A stretch of DNA of 64,000 nt from Clostridium putrefaciens (GCF_900461105.1 NZ_UFWZ01000001.1:2631001-2695000), one strand, 5' to 3'; numbered from the stretch's first letter, positions 55,529 to 64,000 are shown. Numbers and translations are program-made. Notes: a model not told the origin generated them from the sequence alone.

Positions 55529-55668
55529 ATGACTTTATAAACCATTTGTATTGGAATGCCATTTTTGATTCATTATAAATCCAAGTTTAAGTGAAGTTTG
55601 GTATATTGGTATTTTTTCTATTGAAATAATTCACTCCTGTTTTTAAATATTGTTGTAAATAATTCATT

Positions 55669-55809
55669 TTAGTTATCAGAGTGTATAAAACATAATTTAC
55701 CACATAGAGGACCTGTTGTGCAAAGCCCAATTATTGCTAATACCCAAGGACATGGAGCTTTTCCTCCATTTTGTATCGATATATTTTTAGGTTCATTTAT
55801 CCAATTCAT
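55669..55809 (-). CDS. Cys-rich RiPP precursor peptide 3
   Basis: The product has 46 residues; the gene is too short for routine ORF calling. It begins MNWINEPKN, matching precursors 1 and 2, then has a Gly-Gly at 15-16 and Cys at 20, 30, 36 and 40. GGGGGTAATATAA precedes the ATG. Adjacent to the maturase. The core would start near Lys17 if cleaved at Gly-Gly. The IS lies directly upstream and may have removed its native promoter. Confidence 0.8.
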   Translation of the reverse strand: MNWINEPKNISIQNGGKAPCPWVLAIIGLCTTGPLCGKLCFIHSDN

Positions 55810-55833
55810 TTATATTACCCCCTCTAAATATCA

Positions 55834-57612
55834 GATAGTGTTAATACCATCTTTTTTTTATTTCAATCCTTGCATTAGCAAGGGGTTAAGCTATCTTTAT
55901 AACAAAAAAATAATGACCCCTCTTTTCTGATATAATTGTTGTAATCTACCCCAACAAAAATCTCCAAAAAGGAAGGTGTCATTGTGAGTACAATTATATC
56001 AATATTAGTTACATATAATCAACTATTACTTTCACAAATAAATGAATTACTTATTTTCATTGCGAAAAACATACCTTTAAAGGCTCCTAAATATGATATG
56101 ACAAGCCCTAAATACAAAAAACTTACTGTAGATAAATTACCCATTATTAAGACCTTCGAACATCTTGATTACAATCAACTTTTAAATGAATACAAACTTG
56201 CTAATGGTAAAGATAAAAAGCCAGTAACACCTGATACTGGCTGCCCTCGTTGTGGTGCTCCGCACAACTACATCTACGATAACGCAGGTGGACGCGGGCA
56301 GCTTTGCTGCAAGGTTTGTGATTTGCATTTTAGTAAAAACAAAGTTGACTTCAAGACCGCACTCTTCATTTGTCCTTACTGCGGACATGCTCTAATCAAA
56401 AAGAAAGACCGCAAGAACTTTTATGTCCATAAATGTGTTAATAAAAAATGTGATTTCTACCTAAACTCCCTTGCAAAACTTTCATTGAAAGATCTAGAAG
56501 AATACAAGAAAGATAAGCACAAATTCAAGCTCCATTATATTTACCGCGAGTTTACTACTAATTATTTTGACGTTGATTTATCTTCTATGCCTAAAGGTGC
56601 CACTAGCCTCAAATTCAGAAACTTTTCTTCTCATGTAATGGGACTTTGCCTAACATACAACGTTAATTTAGGACTATCTACACGCCATACCGCACGTGCG
56701 CTTTGGGAAATCCACGGTGTTAAAATATCTCATGTCATGGTTAGTAGATATACCATCACCGCTGCCGCTTTAGTTAAACCCTATGTCGATAATTATGACT
56801 ATAAACCTACTAATTATCTTGCTGCTGATGAAACTTATACTAAAGTCAAAGGAAAGACTCAATATATCTGGCTCGTTATGGATGCCATTAAAAAATCAAT
56901 TTTAGGATACCAAGCCTCATTTACCCGCGATACTGGACCTTGCATTTTAACTATGCGTATGGCTTTTGATAAGTTTAAAGAATTTCCTGGTAAGTCCCTT
57001 AGATTTATTGCTGATGGTTATACGGCATACAAGCTTGCGCAGCAACAGTTCAATCTTAATGGCTTTGACTTCGATGTAACTCAAGTAATTGGACTCACTA
57101 ATAACGATTCTATTTCAACTGAATATCGCTGGGTTAAACAAATAATTGAACGCCTTAACAGAACATTTAAATTCTCTTATAGGGTTACAAACGGCTTTGG
57201 TAGTGAGGAAGGTTCCAACACGCACTTGGCCTTATTTGTAGCATATTACAACTTTCTTCGACCGCACTCTTACGCTTACTTTGAAGCATTAAACCCCATC
57301 CCTGAGCTTGAAAGAATTTCTACCATGCCAGGAAAATGGCAAAAGTTAATCGAACTTTCACAACAACTTATAGTAAAAAATCAAGTTGTATAGATAATCA
57401 AATTATTTTCACCCATCAGCGTTTTGTTAAAAATAAACGATCTGAAAAGGTGTATTCTTGTTGCTCTTTTTTAATTTTCCAGAGTAAATTTAAAAGTTCT
57501 GGTGAAAGAAAAAGTAACACCTCATTATTTTAGAGCACATTTTCACTTTTCAAAGTTTAATTTAAATCTAAAAATTTTTAATTTATTTTTTCATAGATTA
57601 GTTAACACTATC
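55834..57612 (+). mobile_element. Complete insertion sequence, 1779 bp
   Basis: The ends share GATAGTGTTAA as inverted repeats. The 8-bp direct duplication AAATATCA flanks both sides (55826-55833 and 57613-57620), so this is an intact insertion. One transposase gene is inside. A 5' fragment of the same IS is at 12757-13055. The family is not certain; the DDE domain and 8-bp duplication are closest to IS6-type elements. Confidence 0.93.
55984..57393 (+). CDS. DDE transposase of the IS
   Basis: The product has 469 residues from a GTG start after AAGGAAGG. Two zinc-finger-like Cys clusters (CPRCG...CCKVC, CPYCG...CVNKKC) lie at about 87-155. The catalytic part has AADETYTKVKGK (first Asp), FIADGYTAYKLA (second Asp) and the late KQIIERLNRTFKFSYR with the Glu. 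It is intact and may be active. Confidence 0.9.
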   Translation: MSTIISILVTYNQLLLSQINELLIFIAKNIPLKAPKYDMTSPKYKKLTVDKLPIIKTFEHLDYNQLLNEYKLANGKDKKPVTPDTGCPRCGAPHNYIYDNAGGRGQLCCKVCDLHFSKNKVDFKTALFICPYCGHALIKKKDRKNFYVHKCVNKKCDFYLNSLAKLSLKDLEEYKKDKHKFKLHYIYREFTTNYFDVDLSSMPKGATSLKFRNFSSHVMGLCLTYNVNLGLSTRHTARALWEIHGVKISHVMVSRYTITAAALVKPYVDNYDYKPTNYLAADETYTKVKGKTQYIWLVMDAIKKSILGYQASFTRDTGPCILTMRMAFDKFKEFPGKSLRFIADGYTAYKLAQQQFNLNGFDFDVTQVIGLTNNDSISTEYRWVKQIIERLNRTFKFSYRVTNGFGSEEGSNTHLALFVAYYNFLRPHSYAYFEALNPIPELERISTMPGKWQKLIELSQQLIVKNQVV

Positions 57613-57650
57613 AAATATCAAGTGCATATACCTGTTCAATACTATGACTC

Positions 57651-57791
57651 TTACATGTTCATACCATGACTCTTGCAACCAAAGTGATCTTTACACCCAT
57701 GCATAAAACATAGAGTACAGATGTCAATCCAACAAGAGGATTCTATGGTACTACCACCTGTAATTTTTTGCGGATTATTAACCCATTCCAT
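57651..57791 (-). CDS. Cys-rich RiPP precursor peptide 2
   Basis: The product has 46 residues. It begins MEWVNNPQK, with Gly-Gly at 12-13 and Cys at 20, 25, 28, 33 and 39. A strong GGAGGTGATT lies before the ATG. The leader is nearly identical to that of precursor 1 although the cores differ, the usual picture of a multi-precursor RiPP locus. It lies 38 bases from the right end of the IS. Confidence 0.85.
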   Translation of the reverse strand: MEWVNNPQKITGGSTIESSCWIDICTLCFMHGCKDHFGCKSHGMNM

Positions 57792-57847
57792 TTTTAAATC
57801 ACCTCCTTGTTATTCTTAAATAATCATTAAATTCATTTTGAAAATGC

Positions 57848-58006
57848 TTATAACATATTGCCCTTTTTACATGCGCTAGTGTCCGTAGGACAATGATTTA
57901 CATAACCCTGGCATACTGGTGGGGTATGTTGACTACTACACCATACTATAAAGCAAGCATGATCTAGGTCCACCAAATCTTTTTGCGGTTTATTAACCCA
58001 TTCCAT
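57848..58006 (-). CDS. Cys-rich RiPP precursor peptide 1
   Basis: The product has 52 residues. It begins MEWVNKPQK and has Cys at 18, 23, 32, 39 and 46, without a Gly-Gly. GGAGGTGATTAAAAA precedes the ATG. The first gene of the array. Leader identity to precursor 2 through the first five residues and at P7-K9, and the same spacing of the ribosome site, show recent duplication. Confidence 0.85.
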   Translation of the reverse strand: MEWVNKPQKDLVDLDHACFIVWCSSQHTPPVCQGYVNHCPTDTSACKKGNML

Positions 58007-58057
58007 TTTTTAATCACCTCCTTTTATTTCTTAATTAATTCGTAAACCCTTGGGCCT

Positions 58058-58097
58058 CGATATATCTCAATCGTGGAGGAAGGATTGAGATATATCG
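58058..58097. promoter_or_regulatory. Perfect 15-bp inverted repeat upstream of precursor array
   Basis: CGATATATCTCAATC and its exact complement are separated by 10 bases (GTGGAGGAAG). It is placed about 50 bases before the first precursor start, so it may be an operator or a 5' leader hairpin. A second hairpin (TCTAATTCCTT with complement) is at 58371-58407. No gene is seen in 58098-58557; bases 58250-58300 resemble the spacer between precursors 1 and 2, perhaps from a lost fourth precursor. Confidence 0.6.
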
Positions 58098-58557
58098 TAT
58101 GGCAACGATTAATATTAAATACAGCCACATGACAATATTTTCCTCTGAATATTATTACTTTTGCGATGTCACAAAATATGAAATCCACCACACATTGCAG
58201 TCATTGTATCATCATTGTTAGTTGAATTTAAAGTTTCTTTTATTCATTCGACTCTATTCTTAAATAATTATTAAATTTATTTTAAAAACGTCATTACAAC
58301 CTCATCCTCCCCTGTATAATTTATACGATCATGTATCTTCCATATACCTTATGCAATTCTACACATCTTGTCTAATTCCTTCACCTTAAGAACATAAAGG
58401 AATTAGATAGAATATGTTTATATAAATGAAATTATTTGAACGCAGATATCGATACTTAACATTATTTTTAAATTATTATTAATATTTGAAATGCCATAAT
58501 ACCCATATAAATCAACACTTCAAGCAAAAAAACTAATGTGCAATTTTATACAAAAGA

Positions 58558-59127
58558 TTACATTAATACATTCTTATTATTTCCTAATAAATATTTTACT
58601 AAATCTCTTGATGCAGCTTGTACATTCTCTACTTCCTCTTTTGTTGCAAATGGCTCAAAAACTCTTACTCCTAATAATGAAAAATCCTTATTAGCATAAT
58701 ATTTAACAAAATCTACTTCCTTTTCATCTATCTCATATATCTTTGCATATAGTCCTTCTGATATCCAGTTATCATATATTTCATAGGACTTTCTTATAAG
58801 TTCCTTTTTAAATTCCTCTGTTTCTATGAATTTGGCATCACATTTTATTCCCTCATCTATATTGGGAACTACGTATTGCTTTGATATTTGTATTTCAAGA
58901 TCTTTTATTGGTGCAAATTCATTTATTTTCCGCAGTTCATTTAGTATGCATGTATAAACGCTTTCTTTTTCGTCTATATTATCCGATATTTTTGTCTTTA
59001 TATTATCATTTTGATACGTTGGATAGCCTCCACTACTAGTTTCAAGTAATAGAATTTGCTCATCCTTTTTACTTCATCCTATTAGGATTACTATGGGTAT
59101 AAATATAAGTATAAGTATTTTTCGCAT
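58558..59127 (-). pseudogene. Lipoprotein gene with stop at the lipobox Cys
   Basis: The reading frame from ATG 59127 gives MRKILILIFIPIVILIG, then TGA (59074-59076) exactly where the lipobox Cys would be, then an uninterrupted 170-codon frame to TAA at 58558. A Cys TGT or TGC codon to TGA change is the simplest cause. The mature part is Lys/Glu-rich and unassigned. It is just upstream of the RiPP locus, same strand. Confidence 0.75.
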
Positions 59128-59399
59128 TTTTATTTTATATTCATCCTTGTAATTAGCATAATACCCCTACTTTATATATTGAGTGCATATATATTATTCT
59201 TTTCATTTTGAATACTTTTTTAAATTAATTTTCAAAATTATCTTAGATAGAATACTATGGAAGCGTGATATTGTAGCTGTCTAATTATTGCTAACCTTGA
59301 ATATATATACATTGTATAACGATACCGCCACTCCCGTCAACCCATTCCAAATAATCAATTACTGACAAGTTTCGACATGAAATTAAAATAAAACAAGAG

Positions 59400-59470
59400 G
59401 TTCATTTCGCCCCGCGCCCTCTAGCAAACCAAAGATTATTAAACTTATACGAGAGAGGTAATTGAATGGA
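59400..59470. repeat. Repeat B-related fragment
   Basis: It contains AGATTATTAAACTTATACGA followed by GAGAGG, shared with repeat B copy 1 at 32862. The preceding GTTCATTTCGCCCCGCGCCC is a diverged core. Confidence 0.55.
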
Positions 59471-59734
59471 ACAAGATAACACTATTGCTATATGCTATAA
59501 ATAGTGTGTTCATGCTAATAATTCACTTTACAGGGGTTGGAATCTTCTTCCTTACCATAAACAATTCCGTAAAATCTATACAAATACTCAAAACTTTATC
59601 CTTTGGGATATTTACTAACATTTGAAGAATTTATTATAAAATTCATCTATCCTAACTACCCGTACCCTCTAACTTCTATCCCACCTACTAAACTATATAA
59701 ATATACCATTCTCTGATATGTTAACCCCTACAAT

Positions 59735-59815
59735 AAAAAATAAGGGCTTCTAAGAATAAAAGTCCTTGCTATAAAACTAGCAACTACACTTCCAATCTCA
59801 GAAACCCTTTATTTA
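59735..59815 (-). terminator. Long imperfect hairpin, terminator of lost rlmD
   Basis: Arms of about 20 bases (AATAAGGGCTTCTAAGA against TCTCAGAAACCCTTTATT) are followed on the minus strand by TTTTTTATTG. It sits downstream of the rlmD remnant. No other feature is visible in 59471-59735. Confidence 0.55.
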
Positions 59816-59839
59816 TCAGTATCTCACACACTCTTACAT

Positions 59840-59896
59840 CTATTTTTTTGTTATAAATGCTACCGTCTCCACATGGTTAATAGGCTTGGATTGATA
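59840..59896 (-). pseudogene. 3' tail of an RlmD/RumA-type 23S rRNA methyltransferase gene
   Basis: Only the final codons survive: KPINHVETVAFITKK and a stop, matching the typical RumA C-terminus (HVETVA). All catalytic parts are missing. Confidence 0.65.
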
Positions 59897-59946
59897 TCAC
59901 AACCTATTTTGAGTGGATGAACGCTGTATTTTTTATATATTTTTCA

Positions 59947-60011
59947 GTTCTCCGTTCGTGGGAATATGTCGATATAACTTTTTTAAATTTCTCCGTTCCT
60001 GGGAATATATC
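59947..60011. repeat. Two direct repeats of about 24 bp
   Basis: TTCTCCGTTCGTGGGAATAT and TTCTCCGTTCCTGGGAATAT are 41 bases apart, just downstream of the HNH gene. Function unknown. Confidence 0.65.
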
Positions 60012-60016
60012 CATTA

Positions 60017-60682
60017 TCACATTGAGTTTCTAAAAACCAAATAGGCATTTCTTAACATTAATCTCATATTGTACATTTCTTTTCTATAATTATTTACAGA
60101 GTAGTTATTAAAGCAAATTCTTCCATCATTTAACGAATGAAAATACTCAGTATTATATAATAAACAAATAATCTCATGAATTTTATCTATTATTATACAT
60201 TTAGACTCTTCTAAATCTACATTAGAGAAATCATACTTAAAACTTTTTAAATTTTGAGCAACACCTTCTAGATTATCAATAAAGTTTATAGAAACTGTTT
60301 CTGTACATGGATCTAACTCAATCATACTTTCTATTAATACACCATAATTATTCATTACATTTTCTAGCTTATTATAATCATCATTACTCAATAACATAGA
60401 CGTTATTATATTGCTAATATCTTCATAAAATTTTTCTCTTCTTTGTTTTATTTCATTTTCTGAATATTTATGTCCCTTTGGATGATGTTTATTATAAGAC
60501 TTTACCGAGGCATGACAATCAAAACATAGTGGAATACAGTTATCTTCAGAATCATCTCCTCCATCAGCCTTTTGCCTAATATGATGTAACTCAATGTTGA
60601 TTCCTACATTTCTTCCGCACAAGCAGCAATGTCTCTTACATTTTACCAAAACTGTATCTTGGATACTCTTAGGAAATCCCAT
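60017..60682 (-). CDS. HNH endonuclease domain protein
   Basis: The product has 221 residues. The HNH motif occupies about residues 14-60: CKRHCCLCG, then ELHHIRQKADGGDDSEDNCIPLC and FDCHASV, with zinc Cys pairs. The remaining helical C-terminus is unassigned. It is a possible restriction-type or defence nuclease, standing alone between repeats. Confidence 0.85.
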   Translation of the reverse strand: MGFPKSIQDTVLVKCKRHCCLCGRNVGINIELHHIRQKADGGDDSEDNCIPLCFDCHASVKSYNKHHPKGHKYSENEIKQRREKFYEDISNIITSMLLSNDDYNKLENVMNNYGVLIESMIELDPCTETVSINFIDNLEGVAQNLKSFKYDFSNVDLEESKCIIIDKIHEIICLLYNTEYFHSLNDGRICFNNYSVNNYRKEMYNMRLMLRNAYLVFRNSM

Positions 60683-60769
60683 TTCTCAATTCTTCTTCTT
60701 TTCAAATTTTGTAGATTTAAAATTCAAATCAACTTTCATGGATTCTTTAAATCGTATTAAAAACCTGGA

Positions 60770-60820
60770 GCAAGAGGGTAACTTCGTCCCCCTCCAACAC
60801 CCCAGGGTGCCAGTAAATTA
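60770..60820. repeat. Repeat B copy 4
   Basis: The core GCAAGAGGGTAACTTCGTCC... ends in CCAGTAAATTA. It lies upstream of the HNH gene and downstream of the glycosylase gene. Confidence 0.7.
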
Positions 60821-60859
60821 CCAAGTACAAGCATTGATGATTAAACTATCGGTGTTAAT

Positions 60860-61357
60860 CTACCCCTTAAGTGGTAATAGTATTCGTCTCCATTCATTTT
60901 CTTTATCTTCTAATTTCACTGCATTAGCAGGACTTGTAGATGGTAAATTGAATAGACTTAAATCATCTTTATTTACATTCTTAACTACTAACCTTTTGTA
61001 GAAAACTTCTGCCTTTTTACCATTAAAATAAATGCTTTTTAAGTTAGGATAATTAATATATAGCGACTTAAAATCATTTGCTACTGGATTTTTAATGTTA
61101 GAATCACTACTATTTTCTCTATCACAACTTTTAAGCACATCCCAAATAGCAATCTTATTATTTAATAAAAATGCTTTCTTACTTTCATAATTATCATCAT
61201 CCATCTCTTCTCCAAATATAGAAAATATAACTTTCCAAAACTGATTTCTCTCAGAAGCGTAATATTCTTGCTTCTTCAACGACACTTCTCCTGGCATAGT
61301 GCCTAAAATTAATATTTCACAATTTTTATCTATTATTGGATTAAAACCTTCTATCAT
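60860..61357 (-). CDS. DNA-deoxyinosine (hypoxanthine) glycosylase, UDG superfamily
   Basis: The product is about 165 residues with GFNPIIDKNCEILILGTMPG (the UDG GxxPG-type first motif) and NLPSTSPANA late, plus ASERNQFWKVI. This pattern fits family 6 UDG/Hdg proteins that remove deaminated adenine. The ATG at 61357 (MIEGFNP) is chosen because GGTGG precedes it; the open frame begins six codons earlier. Confidence 0.85.
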   Translation of the reverse strand: MIEGFNPIIDKNCEILILGTMPGEVSLKKQEYYASERNQFWKVIFSIFGEEMDDDNYESKKAFLLNNKIAIWDVLKSCDRENSSDSNIKNPVANDFKSLYINYPNLKSIYFNGKKAEVFYKRLVVKNVNKDDLSLFNLPSTSPANAVKLEDKENEWRRILLPLKG

Positions 61358-61444
61358 CCCATCCACCACTTTCATACTTTTATTTAAAAGATGTTATTAC
61401 TTTATCCATTAATATTCTGAACTGATTCTCATCATTTACATGAT

Positions 61445-61500
61445 AAGCAACAGGGTGACTTTGTCTCCCTCTAACACTCCAGATACCCAGTAAATTACTA
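61445..61500. repeat. Repeat B copy 5
   Basis: The core GCAACAGGGTGACTTTGTCT... ends in CCCAGTAAATTA, 46 bases before repeat A copy 4. Confidence 0.65.
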
Positions 61501-61545
61501 ATTACTTATATCTTCTACAAATAACTCCTTTTACCTTCTTTTTAT

Positions 61546-61688
61546 CCGATAGCTACCATCCGTAACACCTCTATCCTCCTTAAGGTGGGGGATAACGGCT
61601 GCTACGCCCCTGGATAAGTTCTTCTAAGACTCAGATGGAGATGTATTCCTTATAAGCAAACTCCACCTGAGTCTAAGAATCACTTGAT
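61546..61688 (+). repeat. Repeat A copy 4 (143 bp)
   Basis: It is inserted after TTTTTAT, with full left and right hairpins and the terminal AATCACTTGAT. It abuts the duplicated intergenic block that follows. Confidence 0.85.
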
Positions 61689-61830
61689 ATCGTAATAAAA
61701 CAAAAGACTGCACACTCTCACCTTAGATGAGAAAATGCAGTCTTTTATATTCTTATATTTGTTTTAATTTTCAATACTACATTCTTTAAAACATAGCATA
61801 TCCATAATAAATATTTCAATTCAACTTTTT
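61685..61830. repeat. 146-bp duplicated intergenic block with terminator (copy 2)
   Basis: It is nearly identical to 33921-34066. The hairpin at 61702-61746 ends in a T run and probably terminates glmS. Confidence 0.75.
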
Positions 61831-61906
61831 ATAAACAGCTAACTTTTTTTTCAAAACGGTTGAGGTTTTTTATAAAGCTACAACTCCGCCAAACTACCCA
61901 ATCTCC

Positions 61907-63733
61907 CTATTCTACAGTTACTGACTTGGCTAAATTTCTAGGCTTGTCTACGTCACAATTCTTTTCTTTTGCTACGTAATATGAGATTAATTGTAGTGGT
62001 ATAACGCTTAGTATTGGGGATAATATATCTAAGGTCTTTGGTATATATATTGCTGAATCTACGGACTTTTCTACCTCTTCATTTCCTTCAAAGGTTATAG
62101 CTAGTGTCTTTGCCCCTCTTGTAACTACTTCTCTTATATTGCTTATCATTTTATCCTTTAGATCCATCTGAGTTATGGTGGATATTACTACGGTGCCTTT
62201 TTCTATAAGTGCTATTGGACCGTGTTTAAGCTCTCCCCCTGCATAAGCCTCTGAATGGATGTAGGTTATTTCTTTAAGCTTTAAAGATCCTTCCATAGAA
62301 ACTGCATAGTCAAGGCCTCTTCCTAGGTAGAACATATCTTTATGCATGTAGTTTTGTGCTGCAAACTTTTGAAGTATTTCTTTATTTTCTAATACCTTTT
62401 CAGCTTTTTCCGGAAGATTTAATAGCTCTTCTTTTATGCTTTCTATTTCTTCTTTTGATGTAGTTTCTTTAACCTCTGCAAAGTATAAAGCTATTATATA
62501 CATAGCTACTAGCTGGGTTACATAAGCTTTTGTTGATGCTACTGCTATTTCTGGTCCTGCTAGAGTATATAAAACATCATCTGCTTCTCTAGATACTGAG
62601 CTTCCTACAACATTAGTAACAGCTATAACACGGCAACCTTTTTTCTTGCTCTCTCTTAGTACAGCTAAGCTATCTGCTGTTTCTCCTGATTGACTTATAA
62701 TCATTACTAAAGTATTCTTATCCATTATTGGATCTCTATATCTAAATTCTGATGCGATATCAACCTCTACTGGGATTCTAGCTAACCGTTCTATAACAGT
62801 TTTACCTACTACCCCTGCATGATATGCAGTTCCGCAGGCTACTATATATATCTTGTTATAATTTTTTAGATCCTCTTTTGTAAGTTTTATCTTATCTAAA
62901 ACTATAGGTTTTCCTTTTATTATTCTAGATGCCATGGTATCTCTTATAGCTCTTGGCTGCTCGTGGATTTCCTTTAACATAAAGTCTTCATATCCACCTT
63001 TTTCTGCTGCATCAGCATTCCAAGTTACATGAAATATCTCTTTTTCTATCTTTTCTTTATTTTCATCAAAGATTTCAACACCTTCATCTGTAAGCACCAC
63101 GAACTCTTTATCATTTAATAGATAAACTTCTCTAGTATGATTTAGAACTGCTGGTATATCTGAAGCTATAAAGTACTCTCCCTTACCTACTCCAATTATT
63201 AGAGGGCTGTCTTTTCTAACTGCTATTATTCTGTCAGGTTCTTTAGTGCATATAACACCTAGAGCATAGCTTCCTTCCATCTTTGCTGTTGCCTTCATAA
63301 CTGCATCTAAAATATCTCCATTATAATAATAATCCACAAGATTTGGTATTACTTCTGTATCCGTTTCTGATAAAAATTCATATCCTTTTGACATAAGCCA
63401 TTCTTTTATATTTAAATAGTTCTCTATTATTCCATTATGAACTACACTTATACTTTCATTTTTATTGCTATGAGGGTGAGAGTTAACATCTGAAGGCTCC
63501 CCGTGAGTTGCCCACCTTGTATGTCCTATTCCGATATTACCTTTTATAGGACTTTCCTCTAACTTTTCTTCTAAGTTTTTTAATCTACCCTTACACTTTA
63601 AAACTTCAATTGAATTATCCTTTAAAATAGCCACACCAGCAGAGTCATACCCTCTATATTCTAATTTTGAAAGCCCCTCTACTAAAATCGGTGAAGCATC
63701 CTTTTTACCAACAAATCCTACTATTCCACACAT
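61907..63733 (-). CDS. glmS: Glutamine-fructose-6-phosphate aminotransferase
   Basis: The product is 608 residues, the normal length. The N-terminal glutaminase begins MCGIVGFVG with the Cys2 nucleophile, and the C-terminal SIS domains have SQSGETADSL and AVASTKAYVTQLVAM. It makes glucosamine 6-phosphate for cell wall synthesis. ATG at 63733 is required: Cys must be residue 2 after Met removal, and AAGGAGAC precedes it. The 42-codon upstream extension is spurious. No glmS ribozyme core is seen in 63734-64000, and no other gene. Confidence 0.95.
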   Translation of the reverse strand: MCGIVGFVGKKDASPILVEGLSKLEYRGYDSAGVAILKDNSIEVLKCKGRLKNLEEKLEESPIKGNIGIGHTRWATHGEPSDVNSHPHSNKNESISVVHNGIIENYLNIKEWLMSKGYEFLSETDTEVIPNLVDYYYNGDILDAVMKATAKMEGSYALGVICTKEPDRIIAVRKDSPLIIGVGKGEYFIASDIPAVLNHTREVYLLNDKEFVVLTDEGVEIFDENKEKIEKEIFHVTWNADAAEKGGYEDFMLKEIHEQPRAIRDTMASRIIKGKPIVLDKIKLTKEDLKNYNKIYIVACGTAYHAGVVGKTVIERLARIPVEVDIASEFRYRDPIMDKNTLVMIISQSGETADSLAVLRESKKKGCRVIAVTNVVGSSVSREADDVLYTLAGPEIAVASTKAYVTQLVAMYIIALYFAEVKETTSKEEIESIKEELLNLPEKAEKVLENKEILQKFAAQNYMHKDMFYLGRGLDYAVSMEGSLKLKEITYIHSEAYAGGELKHGPIALIEKGTVVISTITQMDLKDKMISNIREVVTRGAKTLAITFEGNEEVEKSVDSAIYIPKTLDILSPILSVIPLQLISYYVAKEKNCDVDKPRNLAKSVTVE

Positions 63734-64000
63734 CTTTTTGTCTCCTTTTCTGTTTTGTTTTTTTACACAACAAATAAATCCTTTAAATCTTTCTTTAAAA
63801 TTTCTTTGAAAATATAATGGCTCGTAAATATTTTTTCCTAATATAAATATCTTAAGCATTACAAAAGACCTTACTAAATCTTTAGTCCTTAATAGAAATA
63901 AAGATATAACAAAAAAGTCCTACATCAAAATTTAAAATTAGATTCAGGTAAATCATTGTGTTTTAGTTTTTTAATACTTATTAATTGATTAGCTTTAGAA

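Noticed and set aside
63734-64000. glmS ribozyme upstream of glmS
   Set aside because: I looked for the conserved core and paired elements and did not find them; the window ends soon after, so a more distant copy cannot be excluded.

Overview
The window is very AT-rich, has strong GGAGG-type ribosome sites and carries typical low-GC Firmicute families. I read it as a Clostridium chromosome (Clostridiaceae). No rRNA or tRNA genes were recognised. The species cannot be fixed from the sequence.

Layout. 1-5350: a purine-nucleoside/ribose catabolic operon (DcuC-type permease, nucleoside hydrolase, ribokinase, small GNAT) with a divergent LacI regulator and a LacI-type operator on a near-consensus promoter. 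5350-14300: a patchwork of small genes and wrecks: truncated kinase, Nudix pseudogene, PadR/DUF2812 pair, a membrane-protein gene split by a TnpB element, acetyltransferases, a lipoprotein and a transposase fragment. 14289-17134: a DnaD-like/DnaB-paralogue replication module. 18448-20238: an ATPase plus TOPRIM-like pair, a probable defence or DNA-repair couple. 20517-23459: a copper operon (csoR-copZ-copA). 23664-27683: a divergent Fe-siderophore uptake locus with a Fur-like box. 27900-32900: housekeeping and accessory genes (DUF2500, VOC, chemoreceptor, M20 peptidase).

33031-51656 is a defence island. A complete type 1 BREX cluster (brxA-brxB-brxC-pglX-pglZ-brxL, minus strand) carries a nested Septu-like ptuA-ptuB pair between pglX and pglZ. 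It lies between an intact mntA-hepT (MNT-HEPN) toxin-antitoxin pair and a broken second copy in the same orientation, so about 640 bp of direct repeat brackets about 17.6 kb. Degenerate 7-bp repeats sit at most BREX gene junctions and have been absorbed in frame inside pglX.

52386-58006 is a small ribosomally made peptide (RiPP) cluster: three unannotated Cys-rich precursors sharing an M-[EN]-W-[VI]-N-x-P leader start, a radical SAM/SPASM maturase that looks C-terminally short, and an ABC exporter. A complete 1779-bp insertion sequence with an 8-bp target duplication separates two precursors from the third. I consider this the best candidate for an undescribed system.

58500-64000 holds decayed genes (a lipoprotein with a stop at the lipobox Cys codon, an rlmD tail), an HNH protein, a DNA-deoxyinosine glycosylase and glmS. 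Two dispersed repeat families run through the window. Repeat A is 94-145 bp, IS200/IS605-like and inserted after TTTAT. Repeat B is about 50 bp and sits at several rearrangement breakpoints.
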